From JADKFD01 sp050250665 (lineage in GTDB: Bacteria > Pseudomonadota > Gammaproteobacteria > Xanthomonadales > SZUA-5): a stretch of 55,163 bases of DNA. The notes beneath the pieces were generated by a model, which saw nothing but the letters and a program-made list of their open reading frames with translations, made no database searches and was not told the origin of the DNA. Below are positions 33,995 to 42,846 of the stretch, piece after piece; position 1 is the first letter of the stretch; each line of letters starts with the position of its first letter. Both the position numbers and the translations under genes were made by a program. The stretch lies in contig JBFWOF010000043.1 in assembly GCA_050250665.1 (NCBI GenBank), positions 1 through 55,163 on the forward strand, in the 5' to 3' direction.

Positions 33995-35101
33995 TCAGGT
34001 ACGCGGATCCTTGGCAGCGGTATCCAGCGCCATGATCCCGAAGTCCTTGCTGTTGAAGCGCGTCTTCTTGATGCCGAAGATGCAGGACGAGGAGATCACC
34101 ACCTGGTTGCCGTTGTCGCGGGTTTCTTCGTGCCAGCCGAAGCGGGTTTCGCCGTTCGCGGAGCCGTAGGCCACTTCCAGTGCCTGAGCACCCATGAACA
34201 GGGCGCGGCAGGCCTTCACGGCACCGGTGCCGTAGTCGTTGAACTGGATGACGTTCTTGTGCTTGTGCAGCACAACGTCGTTGTAGAGGCCCATGGTGCC
34301 GGTGAAGATGGCGTTGGACTTGCCTTCAGCGCCAGCGGCAGCCTTCTGGATGTCCAGCCACTTGCCTTCACCCGTCGCGGTGCGCAGGTCGTGCGCCTGC
34401 CACGGATTCATGACCAGAACGTAGTGTTCGCCGCCGTCGATGCTGATCTTCTGCAGGGCAGGAGTCTGCTCGATGCCGCCACCGGTCATTTCGGCAATGG
34501 CCACGGCCTTGTCGATCAGAGCCAGGGTCATCTTGTCGTCAGCCGTCATGGCCGCCTTGGTGTTGGCGGAATTGGCGTAGATCAGGTGATCCGAGTCCGG
34601 AGCCGCAAAGGCATTGCCAGCGAAGCCGGCATAGGTCGAGCGGAAAATGAAGTCCGTGTTGACGCCGCGAGCGCCAGAGCCGTACATGAAGTGCAGCTCA
34701 TCCATGGCACGAGCCCACCAGTCGGACTGACGCTTGCGCGCAATCTTGCGGTAGTCATGCACGGTGCGCTTGCGCGACATCTTGCCGCCAGTGTTCACGC
34801 CGCAGCGTATCTGGTCGATCAGGATCTCGTCGCTGGCGAACTTCAGATCCTCTTCGTTGCCCTCGAGGATGTCGTCGCCTTCGACAGGCTCCATCGCCAT
34901 CTGCAAGGACAGATCGTAGGTGATCTTGTCGCCGGCCTCGTTTTCCAGCTGGGTCAGGATCTGGACAGGCGCGCCAGATTCGGCACCCTTGCCAGCGAAG
35001 CGGGAAGTGAAATAGGACTTCTTCGGAGTGTCATTCGCGAGGAAGGCCGAGTATTTGCGTACAGCCTTGGGATCATTGACCCCGGTTACAGTGATGCCCA
35101 T
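33995..35101 (-). CDS. Major capsid protein, N4-gp56 family
   Basis: 368 residues. N4-gp56-type HK97-fold shell protein: the N-terminal KSYFTSRFAGKGAESGAPVQ block, DLSLQMAMEPVEGDDILEGN, and the MSRKRTVHDYRKIARKRQSD helix match the family, as does the C-terminal segment with VALDP-like strands. The length is typical. It overlaps the upstream small gene's end by 29 bases, and is followed by a hairpin and the decoration-type gene. Confidence 0.85.
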   Translation of the reverse strand: MGITVTGVNDPKAVRKYSAFLANDTPKKSYFTSRFAGKGAESGAPVQILTQLENEAGDKITYDLSLQMAMEPVEGDDILEGNEEDLKFASDEILIDQIRCGVNTGGKMSRKRTVHDYRKIARKRQSDWWARAMDELHFMYGSGARGVNTDFIFRSTYAGFAGNAFAAPDSDHLIYANSANTKAAMTADDKMTLALIDKAVAIAEMTGGGIEQTPALQKISIDGGEHYVLVMNPWQAHDLRTATGEGKWLDIQKAAAGAEGKSNAIFTGTMGLYNDVVLHKHKNVIQFNDYGTGAVKACRALFMGAQALEVAYGSANGETRFGWHEETRDNGNQVVISSSCIFGIKKTRFNSKDFGIMALDTAAKDPRT

Positions 35102-35330
35102 GAGTGTTACCTCTCAACGGTTTGTCGTCGTTTGAGCACTCATGCGCTGTCTTTTCCCGGCCACCCGAGAAAACCTTGTCATTCCCCCCCGCGCTCTTGA
35201 GCGAGATGGGAAGGGCACTGTCCGCGGTGACGATCACTCGCGACCGGTGCCCGGTCTTTTTCTGGAGGGTGATTTCCACATCGCCAATGACGATGGTGTC
35301 TCCCACCCCAAAATCTATATGCAAGCCCAT
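35073..35330 (-). CDS. CsrA-like small protein, 85 aa
   Basis: Residues about 8-45 follow the CsrA strand order: VGDTIVIGDVEITLQKK, then HRSRVIVTADSALPIS, compared with VGE-I-IGD-I-V-V and QVRIGI-AP-x-V-x-V in CsrA. The N-terminal L-x-x-x-x-G pattern is shifted and the RNA-contact residues are only partly conserved. The C-terminal ~40 residues are polar and overlap the capsid gene start in another frame. If real, it could tune translation of capsid or host mRNAs. A simple small structural protein remains possible. Confidence 0.45.
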   Translation of the reverse strand: MGLHIDFGVGDTIVIGDVEITLQKKTGHRSRVIVTADSALPISLKSAGGNDKVFSGGREKTAHECSNDDKPLRGNTHGHHCNRGQ

Positions 35331-35334
35331 CAGC

Positions 35335-36258
35335 TTACCTCGACGCCCACTCTTCCTGCTCCGCCTTGCTCAGCTTGGCCACCGCTTCTTCCAGTGCCTC
35401 GCCACTCAGCTTGTCCAGGTAGGCAAACTTGCCATCCTGCGGACGCTCTGCCGCCGCTGCCGGCAGCCCGCCAATGTCCGGCGGCATCTTCGGGCGGGGC
35501 GGACGGTTCGGCTTTCCACCCTTGTCGTCCTTCGGCGGAGTGGTATCCGCAAACCCGAAGGACTTCGCCACATTTGCACGAGCCCTTGCCAGAATCTCGG
35601 GCCCTGTTGCATCGGCCATTTCGCCCTTGGCCAGCTTCACGACCTGGTTGTTCAGCGCCAGCAGCAGATTCTCGTCCTCGGAGAACCGCTTGTTTTCCGG
35701 CTGACGGAAGAAGTCGGCCTGCGCCTTTTCCCAGTCAGCCTTGGCACGCTCGGCAGCTGCTTCGGCCTTTGCTTGATCGAGAAGCGCTTTCTTCTCGATG
35801 TCGCGAATCTCCATCTGCAGCTTGTTCAGCTCCTCGCGATACTCCTTGCTGGTGATGTCGCCCTCGTCGAACTGATCGCTCAGCGCTTCGATTTTGGACT
35901 CCAGCTCGGCGAGGCGAGTCTTGCGTGACTCCTCCTCTGCCTTGCGAGCCTGCTCCGCCTCTTCGGCAGCTTTCAGGGCTTCCTTATCGTCATTCTTGGT
36001 CTGATCGCCTTTGTCAGACGAGTCCTCGCCGTCCTGGCCATCATTGCCGGCACCTTCGTCATGGCTTTCGTCGCCGTCAGGATCACCCTCCGGATCGCCA
36101 TCTGCACCACCTTCGCCGTCGGCATCAGCGTCATCGTCTTCTTCTTCAGGCGGCAGATACGGATCTGCGCCGTCATCAGCAGCAGGCGTGGTGTCATCGT
36201 CATCTTCAGCCATGGCGGCCAGCTCCGCCTCGGACAGATAATCTTCAGGATTCGGCAT
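35335..36258 (-). CDS. Scaffolding-type protein, 307 aa
   Basis: The first ~95 residues are extremely acidic and low-complexity (Asp/Glu/Gly runs), the middle (about 95-200) is a long charged coiled coil (EEAEQARKAEEESRKTRL), and the C-terminus is basic/proline-rich before a final helix (EALEEAVAKLSKAEQEE). Acidic N-terminus, coiled coil and a terminal helix are typical of internal scaffolds that guide capsid assembly. Located between portal and capsid genes, as expected; it overlaps the portal end by 14 bases. Confidence 0.75.
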   Translation of the reverse strand: MPNPEDYLSEAELAAMAEDDDDTTPAADDGADPYLPPEEEDDDADADGEGGADGDPEGDPDGDESHDEGAGNDGQDGEDSSDKGDQTKNDDKEALKAAEEAEQARKAEEESRKTRLAELESKIEALSDQFDEGDITSKEYREELNKLQMEIRDIEKKALLDQAKAEAAAERAKADWEKAQADFFRQPENKRFSEDENLLLALNNQVVKLAKGEMADATGPEILARARANVAKSFGFADTTPPKDDKGGKPNRPPRPKMPPDIGGLPAAAAERPQDGKFAYLDKLSGEALEEAVAKLSKAEQEEWASR

Positions 36259-38338
36259 TGGGATTCCCCTCTTGAGTCATCGGTTGTGGTACTGGCGCCA
36301 CTGCTTGCGGCGCCTCAGATTCGATTTCGCGGATCATTTCGTCAGCGATACGGGCCAACTCTGGCGCCGATGCAAGATCGCCAGCCCCTTGCAGGGCCTC
36401 ACGAAGCGTCAAAAGACGCTCACGGCGAGCCTTCGCTTCGGTCAATTCAGAATCGGCAATGAGTTTCTTGGCCTGCGCCTCGGCCACCGGGTTCGGAGGC
36501 GGCGCCTGCTGCGGCTGTGGCGCCACGATTTCCTTGATGCGCTCCAGGAACTGCGCCTTGTTCGGCAGATCGGACATATCAATGACCAGATCCAGCAAGC
36601 GAATGGCTATCTCTGGCGGGAACCGGCTCATCATGTCCATCATGGATTCGAAGAAGGCCTGACGCAGGGATTCGCGGTAGTCCTGCTCAGAAACGATGTA
36701 GTCAACCGCAATAGCAGTGATGTCGTTCTTGAAGATTCCTTCGTCAGGAGCCCACCGGTTGATTTCCAGCCACTCGGCTTCTTCACTCTTCTCATCGATA
36801 CCAATGCGGATGATTCGCTCGTCCGTGTAGAACTGACCAATGAGGGATGTCTGAATCTCGTTCAGCAGCTGAAAAGCAAGGCGCTTGTTGTCATACAGGG
36901 GCGTTAGAACGACATTGCCCTGCTCCTGGCGGGCGACGATGGCACGGCCGGATGTGGCATTACTCTGCAGGCCAAGATTCTCACCGGTCACTCCGGAGGT
37001 CTGGCGGATATAGGCGCTGTCGCGCTCCTCAATCTGAATGTGAGCGGTCGCCAACTGAAGGTTGTTTTCAATCTCCAGCTCTTTGCCGGTATTGACCTCA
37101 ATGACAGCATCCGGTCTCGCGGCCTCATCACGCAGTTCTTCTGGATCATCGACTGCGCCTTTTTCCATGATGACGCGGTTGACTGCCAGCAAGAAGTCAG
37201 CCTTTGACCTGCGCTTGTTTAGACCGTCCTGGGGGTCGCGCTGCCGGCGAATGACGCCGTAGAAGAGGCCATTCCGGGCGTAACGGAAGGCCGGCATCGG
37301 CACGAACGGGAAGCGGTTGTGGGAGTACGGACTGTCGCGCACCAGCAGCAGGTCGCCACGGTCCACGAAGCAGGCGAACTTCACCACCATCTGAATGCAG
37401 TCGAACGTGCTGGAAAGGCCCTGTTCGACCTGCTTCACATGAGCAGGGTTGTTCGGGTCATACACTCGGCCGGAGTATCGGCCGCCACGAAGGATCTGTT
37501 GCGTCCCGGGCTCCCGATACCATGCCTCCCAGATACGAACCACCTTGCGTTCGGCCTGATGGTCGTCCGCCGACCGTCCGTACACACCCTCCCCCAGCTC
37601 AAGCTCGTAATCGTCGTCAGCGGACGGCAGGGAGGAAACGTCAGTTGCCTGGGCTCTCAGCTGCTCGACCCGATCAGGGAACATCTTTTCGGCGACATCC
37701 AGATCCAGCACTCGGGCGCGGAAAAGATAGCGCATGTCACTGGCGTCGACTTCACGGTACATAGAGTCGTGCCAGATGTTGCGCCAGTCTTCGGTACGAA
37801 TATAAAGAGGATCATCCTCCCAATCGTTGCGGGCGCCGATTTCCAGCCAGCCGACACCAGCCTTCACGGCCTTTGCGAATGCCTCGGAGACACAGAACGG
37901 CAGCTTGTTTATGTCGGAAATGAACTTTGCCAGCTTGGTCATCACCAGGGCGCCGCCCTGATCTTCTGGTCCACGCGGCAGGATTCGGCCATCTACACGA
38001 GTCCGGCGCTCAGTGCCGAGGATCCAGTCGATTGCGGGAGCAATTTCATTGATGACGACCGGGCGCTGTCCGCGAGCCTCAATGATTGCTCGCTCTTCCT
38101 CTGTCCACTGGATGGAGTCGTAGTAGTCCTCATCCATGGCCATCTGGACGCGGTTGTCACGCTGGCGATCGCGCTCATTCTGGAGCCAGCCCTTCAGCCG
38201 GCCCAGAAGTTCTCGGCTTTCCTCGCTGTCTAAGCTGTGCTCTGGCTCCTCGTTTTCGGAGTCGTCAGGGCCGTCCAGCTCATCCTCGAACGGATCATGC
38301 CGCTTTCTTGTGCGCGTCTCGATGTCGTCAGCTGGCAT
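36245..38338 (-). CDS. Portal protein, P22 type
   Basis: 697 residues, close to P22 portal length (725). The dodecameric portal is the DNA entry channel and terminase dock. Seen: N-terminal acidic start, then a crown/wing region with RGQRPVVINEIAPAIDWILG and the conserved KAGVGWLEIGARNDWEDDP block, the RRQRDPQDGLNKRRSKADFL helix, and a long helical barrel at the C-terminus (PNPVAEAQAKKLIADSELTE). Overlaps the upstream gene by 11 bases. Confidence 0.85.
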   Translation of the reverse strand: MPADDIETRTRKRHDPFEDELDGPDDSENEEPEHSLDSEESRELLGRLKGWLQNERDRQRDNRVQMAMDEDYYDSIQWTEEERAIIEARGQRPVVINEIAPAIDWILGTERRTRVDGRILPRGPEDQGGALVMTKLAKFISDINKLPFCVSEAFAKAVKAGVGWLEIGARNDWEDDPLYIRTEDWRNIWHDSMYREVDASDMRYLFRARVLDLDVAEKMFPDRVEQLRAQATDVSSLPSADDDYELELGEGVYGRSADDHQAERKVVRIWEAWYREPGTQQILRGGRYSGRVYDPNNPAHVKQVEQGLSSTFDCIQMVVKFACFVDRGDLLLVRDSPYSHNRFPFVPMPAFRYARNGLFYGVIRRQRDPQDGLNKRRSKADFLLAVNRVIMEKGAVDDPEELRDEAARPDAVIEVNTGKELEIENNLQLATAHIQIEERDSAYIRQTSGVTGENLGLQSNATSGRAIVARQEQGNVVLTPLYDNKRLAFQLLNEIQTSLIGQFYTDERIIRIGIDEKSEEAEWLEINRWAPDEGIFKNDITAIAVDYIVSEQDYRESLRQAFFESMMDMMSRFPPEIAIRLLDLVIDMSDLPNKAQFLERIKEIVAPQPQQAPPPNPVAEAQAKKLIADSELTEAKARRERLLTLREALQGAGDLASAPELARIADEMIREIESEAPQAVAPVPQPMTQEGNPNAES

Positions 38339-38720
38339 CTACAATCTTCTCGCCATTCAGCTCAATCACAACCCTGTCACGCTCCAGCAGCTTCTCGATC
38401 GCCACCTGAGCCTCCGGCTTGTAATTGAACACAAGGTCATAATTCTTCAGGATGAAGTCCATCAGATGATGGCTTTCTGTCTTTGTCAGACGACCCCTGA
38501 ACAGATGATTGTTATAGGCAGCGGCAGAGCGCTCGATGTGATCTGCGCTCAAGGCAAACTCGCCGAATTTGCTGAAAGGCACGATGACGGTCCTTCCAGC
38601 CGTGATATTCCGCAGGATCAGGCTGTCCTCGTCGTCGATGTTCCGCGCGAAGGCCACCAGGCTTGACCCGGCCATCTGCAAGGTGCGGCAGGAGTGTGGC
38701 GTAAAGATGGTTTCGGTCAT
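38328..38720 (-). CDS. Hypothetical protein before the portal, 130 aa
   Basis: ATG at 38720 is selected for its GGAG site 7 bases upstream, in preference to a TTG at 38765. The product has a beta-rich first half (GSSLVAFARNIDDEDSLILR) and a helical half (ERSAAAYNNHLFRGRLTK). One TCTGACAAA copy lies inside it (38482-38490) without the second element. Unknown function. Confidence 0.6.
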   Translation of the reverse strand: MTETIFTPHSCRTLQMAGSSLVAFARNIDDEDSLILRNITAGRTVIVPFSKFGEFALSADHIERSAAAYNNHLFRGRLTKTESHHLMDFILKNYDLVFNYKPEAQVAIEKLLERDRVVIELNGEKIVDAS

Positions 38721-38761
38721 GTCATTGCTCCGGAAGGCCGCCGTCCGTGGCGGCACCACAC

Positions 38762-39523
38762 TCAAACGATCAGCCAGTCTTCAGAAAGCATGTCGGACTG
38801 AGTGGCAGCCCATCCCATCTGGATCTCGCCTTGTGCATTCTTCATCGTGATGCACGGCTGAACGATCGCGCTTCCGCCATTCTCGCGAGCGAACTCGGCG
38901 TTGTGCGGTGACCAGAAGTTCTCCGCAGCCACTTCGCGAGAGCCATCACACGACAGTGATATCCACATGCCCTTCCCATTCCAACCGGCACGAGCAACAC
39001 GGCAGCCATTTTTGAGCATGGCGATTGCCCCGCCAAAGGTCATTCCGCGGCGGATAGCCTCTTGCCCGGCATCAGGCCGTGGCTCGCCATTCAGGTCGGC
39101 AATGGCATCAGCCTCGGTCAGCACGAGGCCATCCATATCACTGCATGTTCCTACTCCCTCTCCGCGATACAGCTGCTCCTTGAGCGAGTAACCCATCAGC
39201 GGCCAGACCTTGTTCACGGCATTCTGCCTGGCGATCTCGCGACCCAGCTCCGCATCAAAGTTTTCCGGGCTGGCGCAGGCACTCTCACCGGTCACGGTGA
39301 AGCCGTTGCGCAGGACGAGGACGCAGAAGGTCAGCAAGCGGAGCTGGTCGTAGCCGATACAGCCCTGCACAGCATCCTGTTGGTAGCCGGCTGCACCGTC
39401 AGCGCCCTGTGCCCCCGTGAAATAAAACTCACTGGTAATGTTCGCCTTGATGTCGGCCGGCGTGATGCGCGGAGCTGTCAGGCCTTTGGCTTGGATTTTC
39501 TTTTCAATTTCACGGTCAGACAT
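38762..39523 (-). CDS. Gp49-like domain fused to a Tad2-like (DUF2829) domain
   Basis: 253 residues in two parts. Residues 1 to about 120 match the phage Gp49 family (ADIKANITSEFYFTG, LLTFCVLVLRNGFTVTGESA, EIARQNAVNKVWPLMGYSLK). Residues about 161-253 match DUF2829, the fold of Tad2, which sponges the nucleotide signal made by Thoeris antiphage systems: MTFGGAIAMLKNGCRVARAG, WNGKGMWI, ITMKNAQGEIQMGWAATQSDM, LSEDWLIV. A ~40-residue linker joins them. Tad2 works as a tetramer with pockets at subunit interfaces, so fusion to a second domain may alter assembly. Gene lies between terminase and portal genes. Binding activity is inferred. Confidence 0.75.
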   Translation of the reverse strand: MSDREIEKKIQAKGLTAPRITPADIKANITSEFYFTGAQGADGAAGYQQDAVQGCIGYDQLRLLTFCVLVLRNGFTVTGESACASPENFDAELGREIARQNAVNKVWPLMGYSLKEQLYRGEGVGTCSDMDGLVLTEADAIADLNGEPRPDAGQEAIRRGMTFGGAIAMLKNGCRVARAGWNGKGMWISLSCDGSREVAAENFWSPHNAEFARENGGSAIVQPCITMKNAQGEIQMGWAATQSDMLSEDWLIV

Positions 39524-39548
39524 TGCAAAGCCCTCCGGGGCTGGTTGG

Positions 39549-40967
39549 TTACATGGTTTTCCATGAGCGGTGACGGGCTGCTTTTCTCTCTTCTGCCGGG
39601 CGAGGCTTCACCACGGCAAAGCGGCGCATCATGTATGCGTAGCGAGTTGCCGACATGATGTCGTCGGCCTCTTTGACGATCTTTCCGTCCTTGCGGTGAT
39701 ACAGGCGGAACTCTTCGAACCAGTCGTTCAGGTTGCTGAACACCTTGAAGCGTCCTGACTGCATCAGGTCGAGCATTTCCATCAGGCCGGCTTCCACGCC
39801 GTTACTGCCATCCTCGAAGGTGGCGCGAGAGGCCAGCATGTTCAGGCCGTGCTTTTCGTACTGAGTCGCGAGCTGTTCGCCAGACCCCTTGTCGTGCTGA
39901 AGTCCGTCATGCGGCCATGCCCACGGCAGCCAGTCTCCCCATGGCTTCAGGGCTGCGGTGTGCAGGAGTGGAGTTGCTTCTTTGAGTCGGTGGGTGGCGG
40001 TGACGTAAATCACATCGTCGTCACGGTCCCAGGCGAGACGGACAGCGGCTGTCGGGTGATCCCATCCGAAGTCGATGCCTCCGATCTGGACCCAGTGCTT
40101 TGGGATCTGGAATGGCTCGACCTTCAGCAGATCCTCGGACACCGGGAAGATGCGGCCAGAGCCCAGAGTCGGAATGCCCTTTGACCGGGCCTCGCGCTCG
40201 TGCGGTGGGTAACTGGCGATGATCGCCTCCACCTGCTCCTTGGAGTAATGCCGGACATCGTGGATCGTCATGTTGATGACGGTCGTGCCCGGCGGCTTCT
40301 CGATCAGGAAGCGGCGAACCACATCCGACATGCCAAGAAGCGGGGTGAACGTCATCCAGACGATGCCACCGGTGGCATTCGTGCGCGTCAGGCCTTCGGT
40401 GTAGATGCCTGGCGGCGGCTCCTCGTCGAACCAGACCCAATCCAGCGTCTCCCCCTGCCACTTCTCGCGGCCTTTCTCGTATGACTTGAAGCTGATACGG
40501 CTGATGCCGCCGGAGATATGCCGGATCGTGACGCTATCGACGGCATCAGGGACACCCCTGGCCATCTTGATTTCAATGATATCGGCCTTGGGGATGGTCC
40601 CGGTGCCCCATTCTCCCGGGCGACCCAGCAGCAGGCGCTGCGTGGTTTCGCGCACAGATTCAGAGGTAACGCCAGATGCCCAGCCGACCGTGGGCTTCGT
40701 GAACTTGCGCCCTTCCCACCACTCCGGGTATTTGCCGGTCGCGTGATAGGCGGCCTCATAGGCGCCGGACCACGTTTTCCCCAACTGGTTCCCGGCCATG
40801 AACAGGCGCTCGCGAAAGCTGGCGCCAGAGGTATGAAACTCGGCCTGCTTCTCGTAGGGCTCATACAGGGCCAGCTTGTTCTCGCGACGGCGCTTGACCC
40901 GCTCCTGCAAGGCCATGGCCAGCAGCGTCTTTGGCGGCAGATCAGCAACTGAAGGAGGAAGCGTCAT
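39549..40967 (-). CDS. terL: Terminase large subunit
   Basis: 472 residues. ATPase domain: Walker A MAGNQLGKT at about 57-65, Walker B DWVWFDEE about 176-183 with the catalytic Glu. Nuclease domain: IGGIDFGWDHP holds the first catalytic Asp at about 295, and KEADDIMSATRYAYM near 440 the last. It cuts and pumps DNA into the procapsid through the portal. Start overlaps the small-subunit stop (TGATG). Confidence 0.9.
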   Translation of the reverse strand: MTLPPSVADLPPKTLLAMALQERVKRRRENKLALYEPYEKQAEFHTSGASFRERLFMAGNQLGKTWSGAYEAAYHATGKYPEWWEGRKFTKPTVGWASGVTSESVRETTQRLLLGRPGEWGTGTIPKADIIEIKMARGVPDAVDSVTIRHISGGISRISFKSYEKGREKWQGETLDWVWFDEEPPPGIYTEGLTRTNATGGIVWMTFTPLLGMSDVVRRFLIEKPPGTTVINMTIHDVRHYSKEQVEAIIASYPPHEREARSKGIPTLGSGRIFPVSEDLLKVEPFQIPKHWVQIGGIDFGWDHPTAAVRLAWDRDDDVIYVTATHRLKEATPLLHTAALKPWGDWLPWAWPHDGLQHDKGSGEQLATQYEKHGLNMLASRATFEDGSNGVEAGLMEMLDLMQSGRFKVFSNLNDWFEEFRLYHRKDGKIVKEADDIMSATRYAYMMRRFAVVKPRPAEERKAARHRSWKTM

Positions 40968-41506
40968 CAGTGAACGACCTTCGGCGTGATGCCGGCCTCT
41001 GTCGCCAGCTCCCGAATCAGGTCATCCAACTGCGCATCAGGCAGATCCTCGAGCTTGCCGTGGCGAACCTCCTTCCGCTCCACGAACATCCCGATTTCCT
41101 TGCCGAGCGGTACCAAGGCGCCAATGGCCCCTTTGGCATTGAAGGTGAAGGCGGCCCTGAGCTCACCCTCCGGCGTCTCGACAACCACCTGCTCCCCCTT
41201 CTGGTTCACGACGGGCGCCACCTCCATGCAACGCTCAACAACCTCTTTCAGGTTGCGCATGACCCATTCCTTGTCGATGCCGGCGTTCTCCATGGCCCTC
41301 TGAACGGCCTTGGCGTGGAATTGCTCCTTCTCCGCCCTCAATTCGGCGACTCTCTCGCGAATCTCATCATTCTTTAACAGGCGGGAGGCTTGCTGCGGGG
41401 CGCTGCGCTCGCTGAAACCGGCAAGGACGGCAGCCTTTGTCTCGGTGGCTCCGTCGCTTATCAGCTGGCAGAAATGCTCGTGCTTGGCGTTTTTCAGGGC
41501 TGGCAC
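40967..41506 (-). CDS. terS: Terminase small subunit
   Basis: 179 residues. GTG start supported by GGAGG 7 bases upstream. N-terminal helix-turn-helix (HEHFCQLISDGATETKAAVL..GFSERSAPQQASRLLKNDEI) is the terminase_2-type DNA-binding unit that recognises the packaging site; residues about 50-110 form oligomerising helices. The C-terminal tail contacts TerL. An upstream TCTGACAAA element at 41596 may start the packaging-head transcript. Confidence 0.85.
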   Translation of the reverse strand: MPALKNAKHEHFCQLISDGATETKAAVLAGFSERSAPQQASRLLKNDEIRERVAELRAEKEQFHAKAVQRAMENAGIDKEWVMRNLKEVVERCMEVAPVVNQKGEQVVVETPEGELRAAFTFNAKGAIGALVPLGKEIGMFVERKEVRHGKLEDLPDAQLDDLIRELATEAGITPKVVH

Positions 41507-41595
41507 TGTTGCGCCTCCGGTGCTGCGGACGGCGCCTTGATCGTCGTCGTCATGGGTGAAGCTCTACATGGATGTAGGCTCATCATGGCGATGTG

Positions 41596-41604
41596 CTTTT
41601 GTCA
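41596..41604 (-). promoter_or_regulatory. Conserved intergenic motif, site D
   Basis: TCTGACAAA, 8 bases after the upstream stop and about 89 before the terS GTG; the second element is CATGAT, shifted by one base from the other sites. Confidence 0.45.
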
Positions 41605-41611
41605 GACGAGG

Positions 41612-41830
41612 CTACCAGCGGCAGCACTTACCTTTTCCGCGCTTCCTGGAAGGCCCCGAGTTCTGGTAGCAGGCCTTCTGCTTTCTGGCGTACCCGTCAT
41701 CAATGTCTGGGACGCCCCGGGGGAGGCGCATATCGAAGGTGCGGACGGTGACGTCATCCTGTACCAGCAGAGCGGGACCGGCGGCGGCCAAAGCCATCGA
41801 GATAAGAATCCGTCTGCTTTGCATGCTCAT
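41612..41830 (-). CDS. Small exported protein in lysis cluster, 72 aa
   Basis: Begins MSMQSRRILISMALAAAGPALL, a short basic start and hydrophobic stretch fitting a signal peptide; the mature part is basic and ends with three cysteines (ACYQ...KCCRW). It overlaps the upstream gene by 4 bases. The place next to holin-like and endolysin genes suggests an outer-membrane-disrupting or spanin-like role, but no lipobox is visible. Confidence 0.5.
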   Translation of the reverse strand: MSMQSRRILISMALAAAGPALLVQDDVTVRTFDMRLPRGVPDIDDGYARKQKACYQNSGPSRKRGKGKCCRW

Positions 41831-42216
41831 CCCCCCTTGGCAGGCTCAAGGTGAACGGGCGGCCCCTCTACAGCGGATAGCCACACCACCGATGCCGCGG
41901 CCATGACAACCGCCAGGACACCGGCCACCACCCAGCGGCGAACCTCCTTCAGGCCCGGCATGTGGGTTTCAATCTCCCGCATGCGCTCATCGTGGCCATT
42001 GAGCCGGCTGTTGGCTTCGGCCAGTTCGGCAAAGATGCGGTTGACTGTCTCCCGGTGATCCGAGTGTCTGGCCTCTGCCAGCCTGGATGTCTCGGCAATC
42101 ATGGCAATGGACCGACTGATTTCGCCAAGAGTGTCCTCAATACCTCTGCCCCACCGCTCTTGTCGCTTGTGGGCGTCCTCCAGCAAGGCGAGTCGGGTGT
42201 CAGTCGACATCGTCAT
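41827..42216 (-). CDS. Holin-like/XhlA-type membrane protein, 129 aa
   Basis: ATG preceded by AAGGAG. Residues about 5-95 are a coiled coil (LALLEDAHKRQERWGRGIED, EAHSRLNGHDERMREIETHM-like), then one transmembrane helix at about 98-118 (WVVAGVLAVVMAAASVVWLS) and a short periplasmic tail. Coiled coil plus a C-terminal anchor is the XhlA/phage-holin-accessory layout. It belongs to the lysis cluster. Confidence 0.62.
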   Translation of the reverse strand: MTMSTDTRLALLEDAHKRQERWGRGIEDTLGEISRSIAMIAETSRLAEARHSDHRETVNRIFAELAEANSRLNGHDERMREIETHMPGLKEVRRWVVAGVLAVVMAAASVVWLSAVEGPPVHLEPAKGG

Positions 42217-42225
42217 GACCTCTCC

Positions 42226-42846
42226 TTAGAAGCGAGCCCTGAACGCAAGGGCAGAAACGGTTTCATCATCGAAGCGCATCACCCCGGCCCCGGCCCCTAC
42301 CGGGATGCCAAGGACAGTTGTCTCTCTCAGATAGGTGACCGAGTACCGGTCCTTGCCGCCATAGATGGCGTCGATGGAGTTGCGGAAGTCGCGCCGCGGC
42401 TCCTCGATGGGGATATTGATGGCGGTCAGCACGGTGCCATCTGGGGAGCTGGCAATGACATCCCTGCCCTTGTCGTTACGGACAATGGACAGATCCACGG
42501 TCACCGGTGGGCAGACGTAGGCATCAGGGATGCGGCACTGGCCATCCGCCTCGGGCTGGAACGGAGGGTGATCCCGCTTCGGCTGGGCGGGCTTGACGGT
42601 GACACTGATGCGCCGCTCCTCCTTGGAGCCCTTCGGGATGATATGTGGGGCTGGCGGGATGACCTTCTCCGGAACAGGCACCTTGGCCGCCTTTACCGAT
42701 CCGTCTGCCTGGCGTTCCTGCTGAGTGAAGGCCTCACGCGCTACACTGGCCGGAGGCTTCGTCCACTCATGGTAGATCAGAGCCCCAAGGCACAGCATGA
42801 ACAGCGACCAGACAAACCAGACGGCGGCCATGATGCGAATGCTCAT
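42226..42846 (-). CDS. Membrane-anchored periplasmic protein in lysis cluster, 206 aa
   Basis: N-terminal transmembrane anchor at residues about 5-25 (MAAVWFVWSLFMLCLGALIY), then a proline/lysine linker (PVPEKVIPPAPHIIPKG) and a beta-rich domain with two cysteines (ADGQCRIPDAYVCPP). It overlaps the endolysin gene by 4 bases. The anchor plus linker would suit an inner-membrane spanin analogue, but the domain lacks the usual Rz coiled coil; function is open. Confidence 0.55.
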   Translation of the reverse strand: MSIRIMAAVWFVWSLFMLCLGALIYHEWTKPPASVAREAFTQQERQADGSVKAAKVPVPEKVIPPAPHIIPKGSKEERRISVTVKPAQPKRDHPPFQPEADGQCRIPDAYVCPPVTVDLSIVRNDKGRDVIASSPDGTVLTAINIPIEEPRRDFRNSIDAIYGGKDRYSVTYLRETTVLGIPVGAGAGVMRFDDETVSALAFRARF

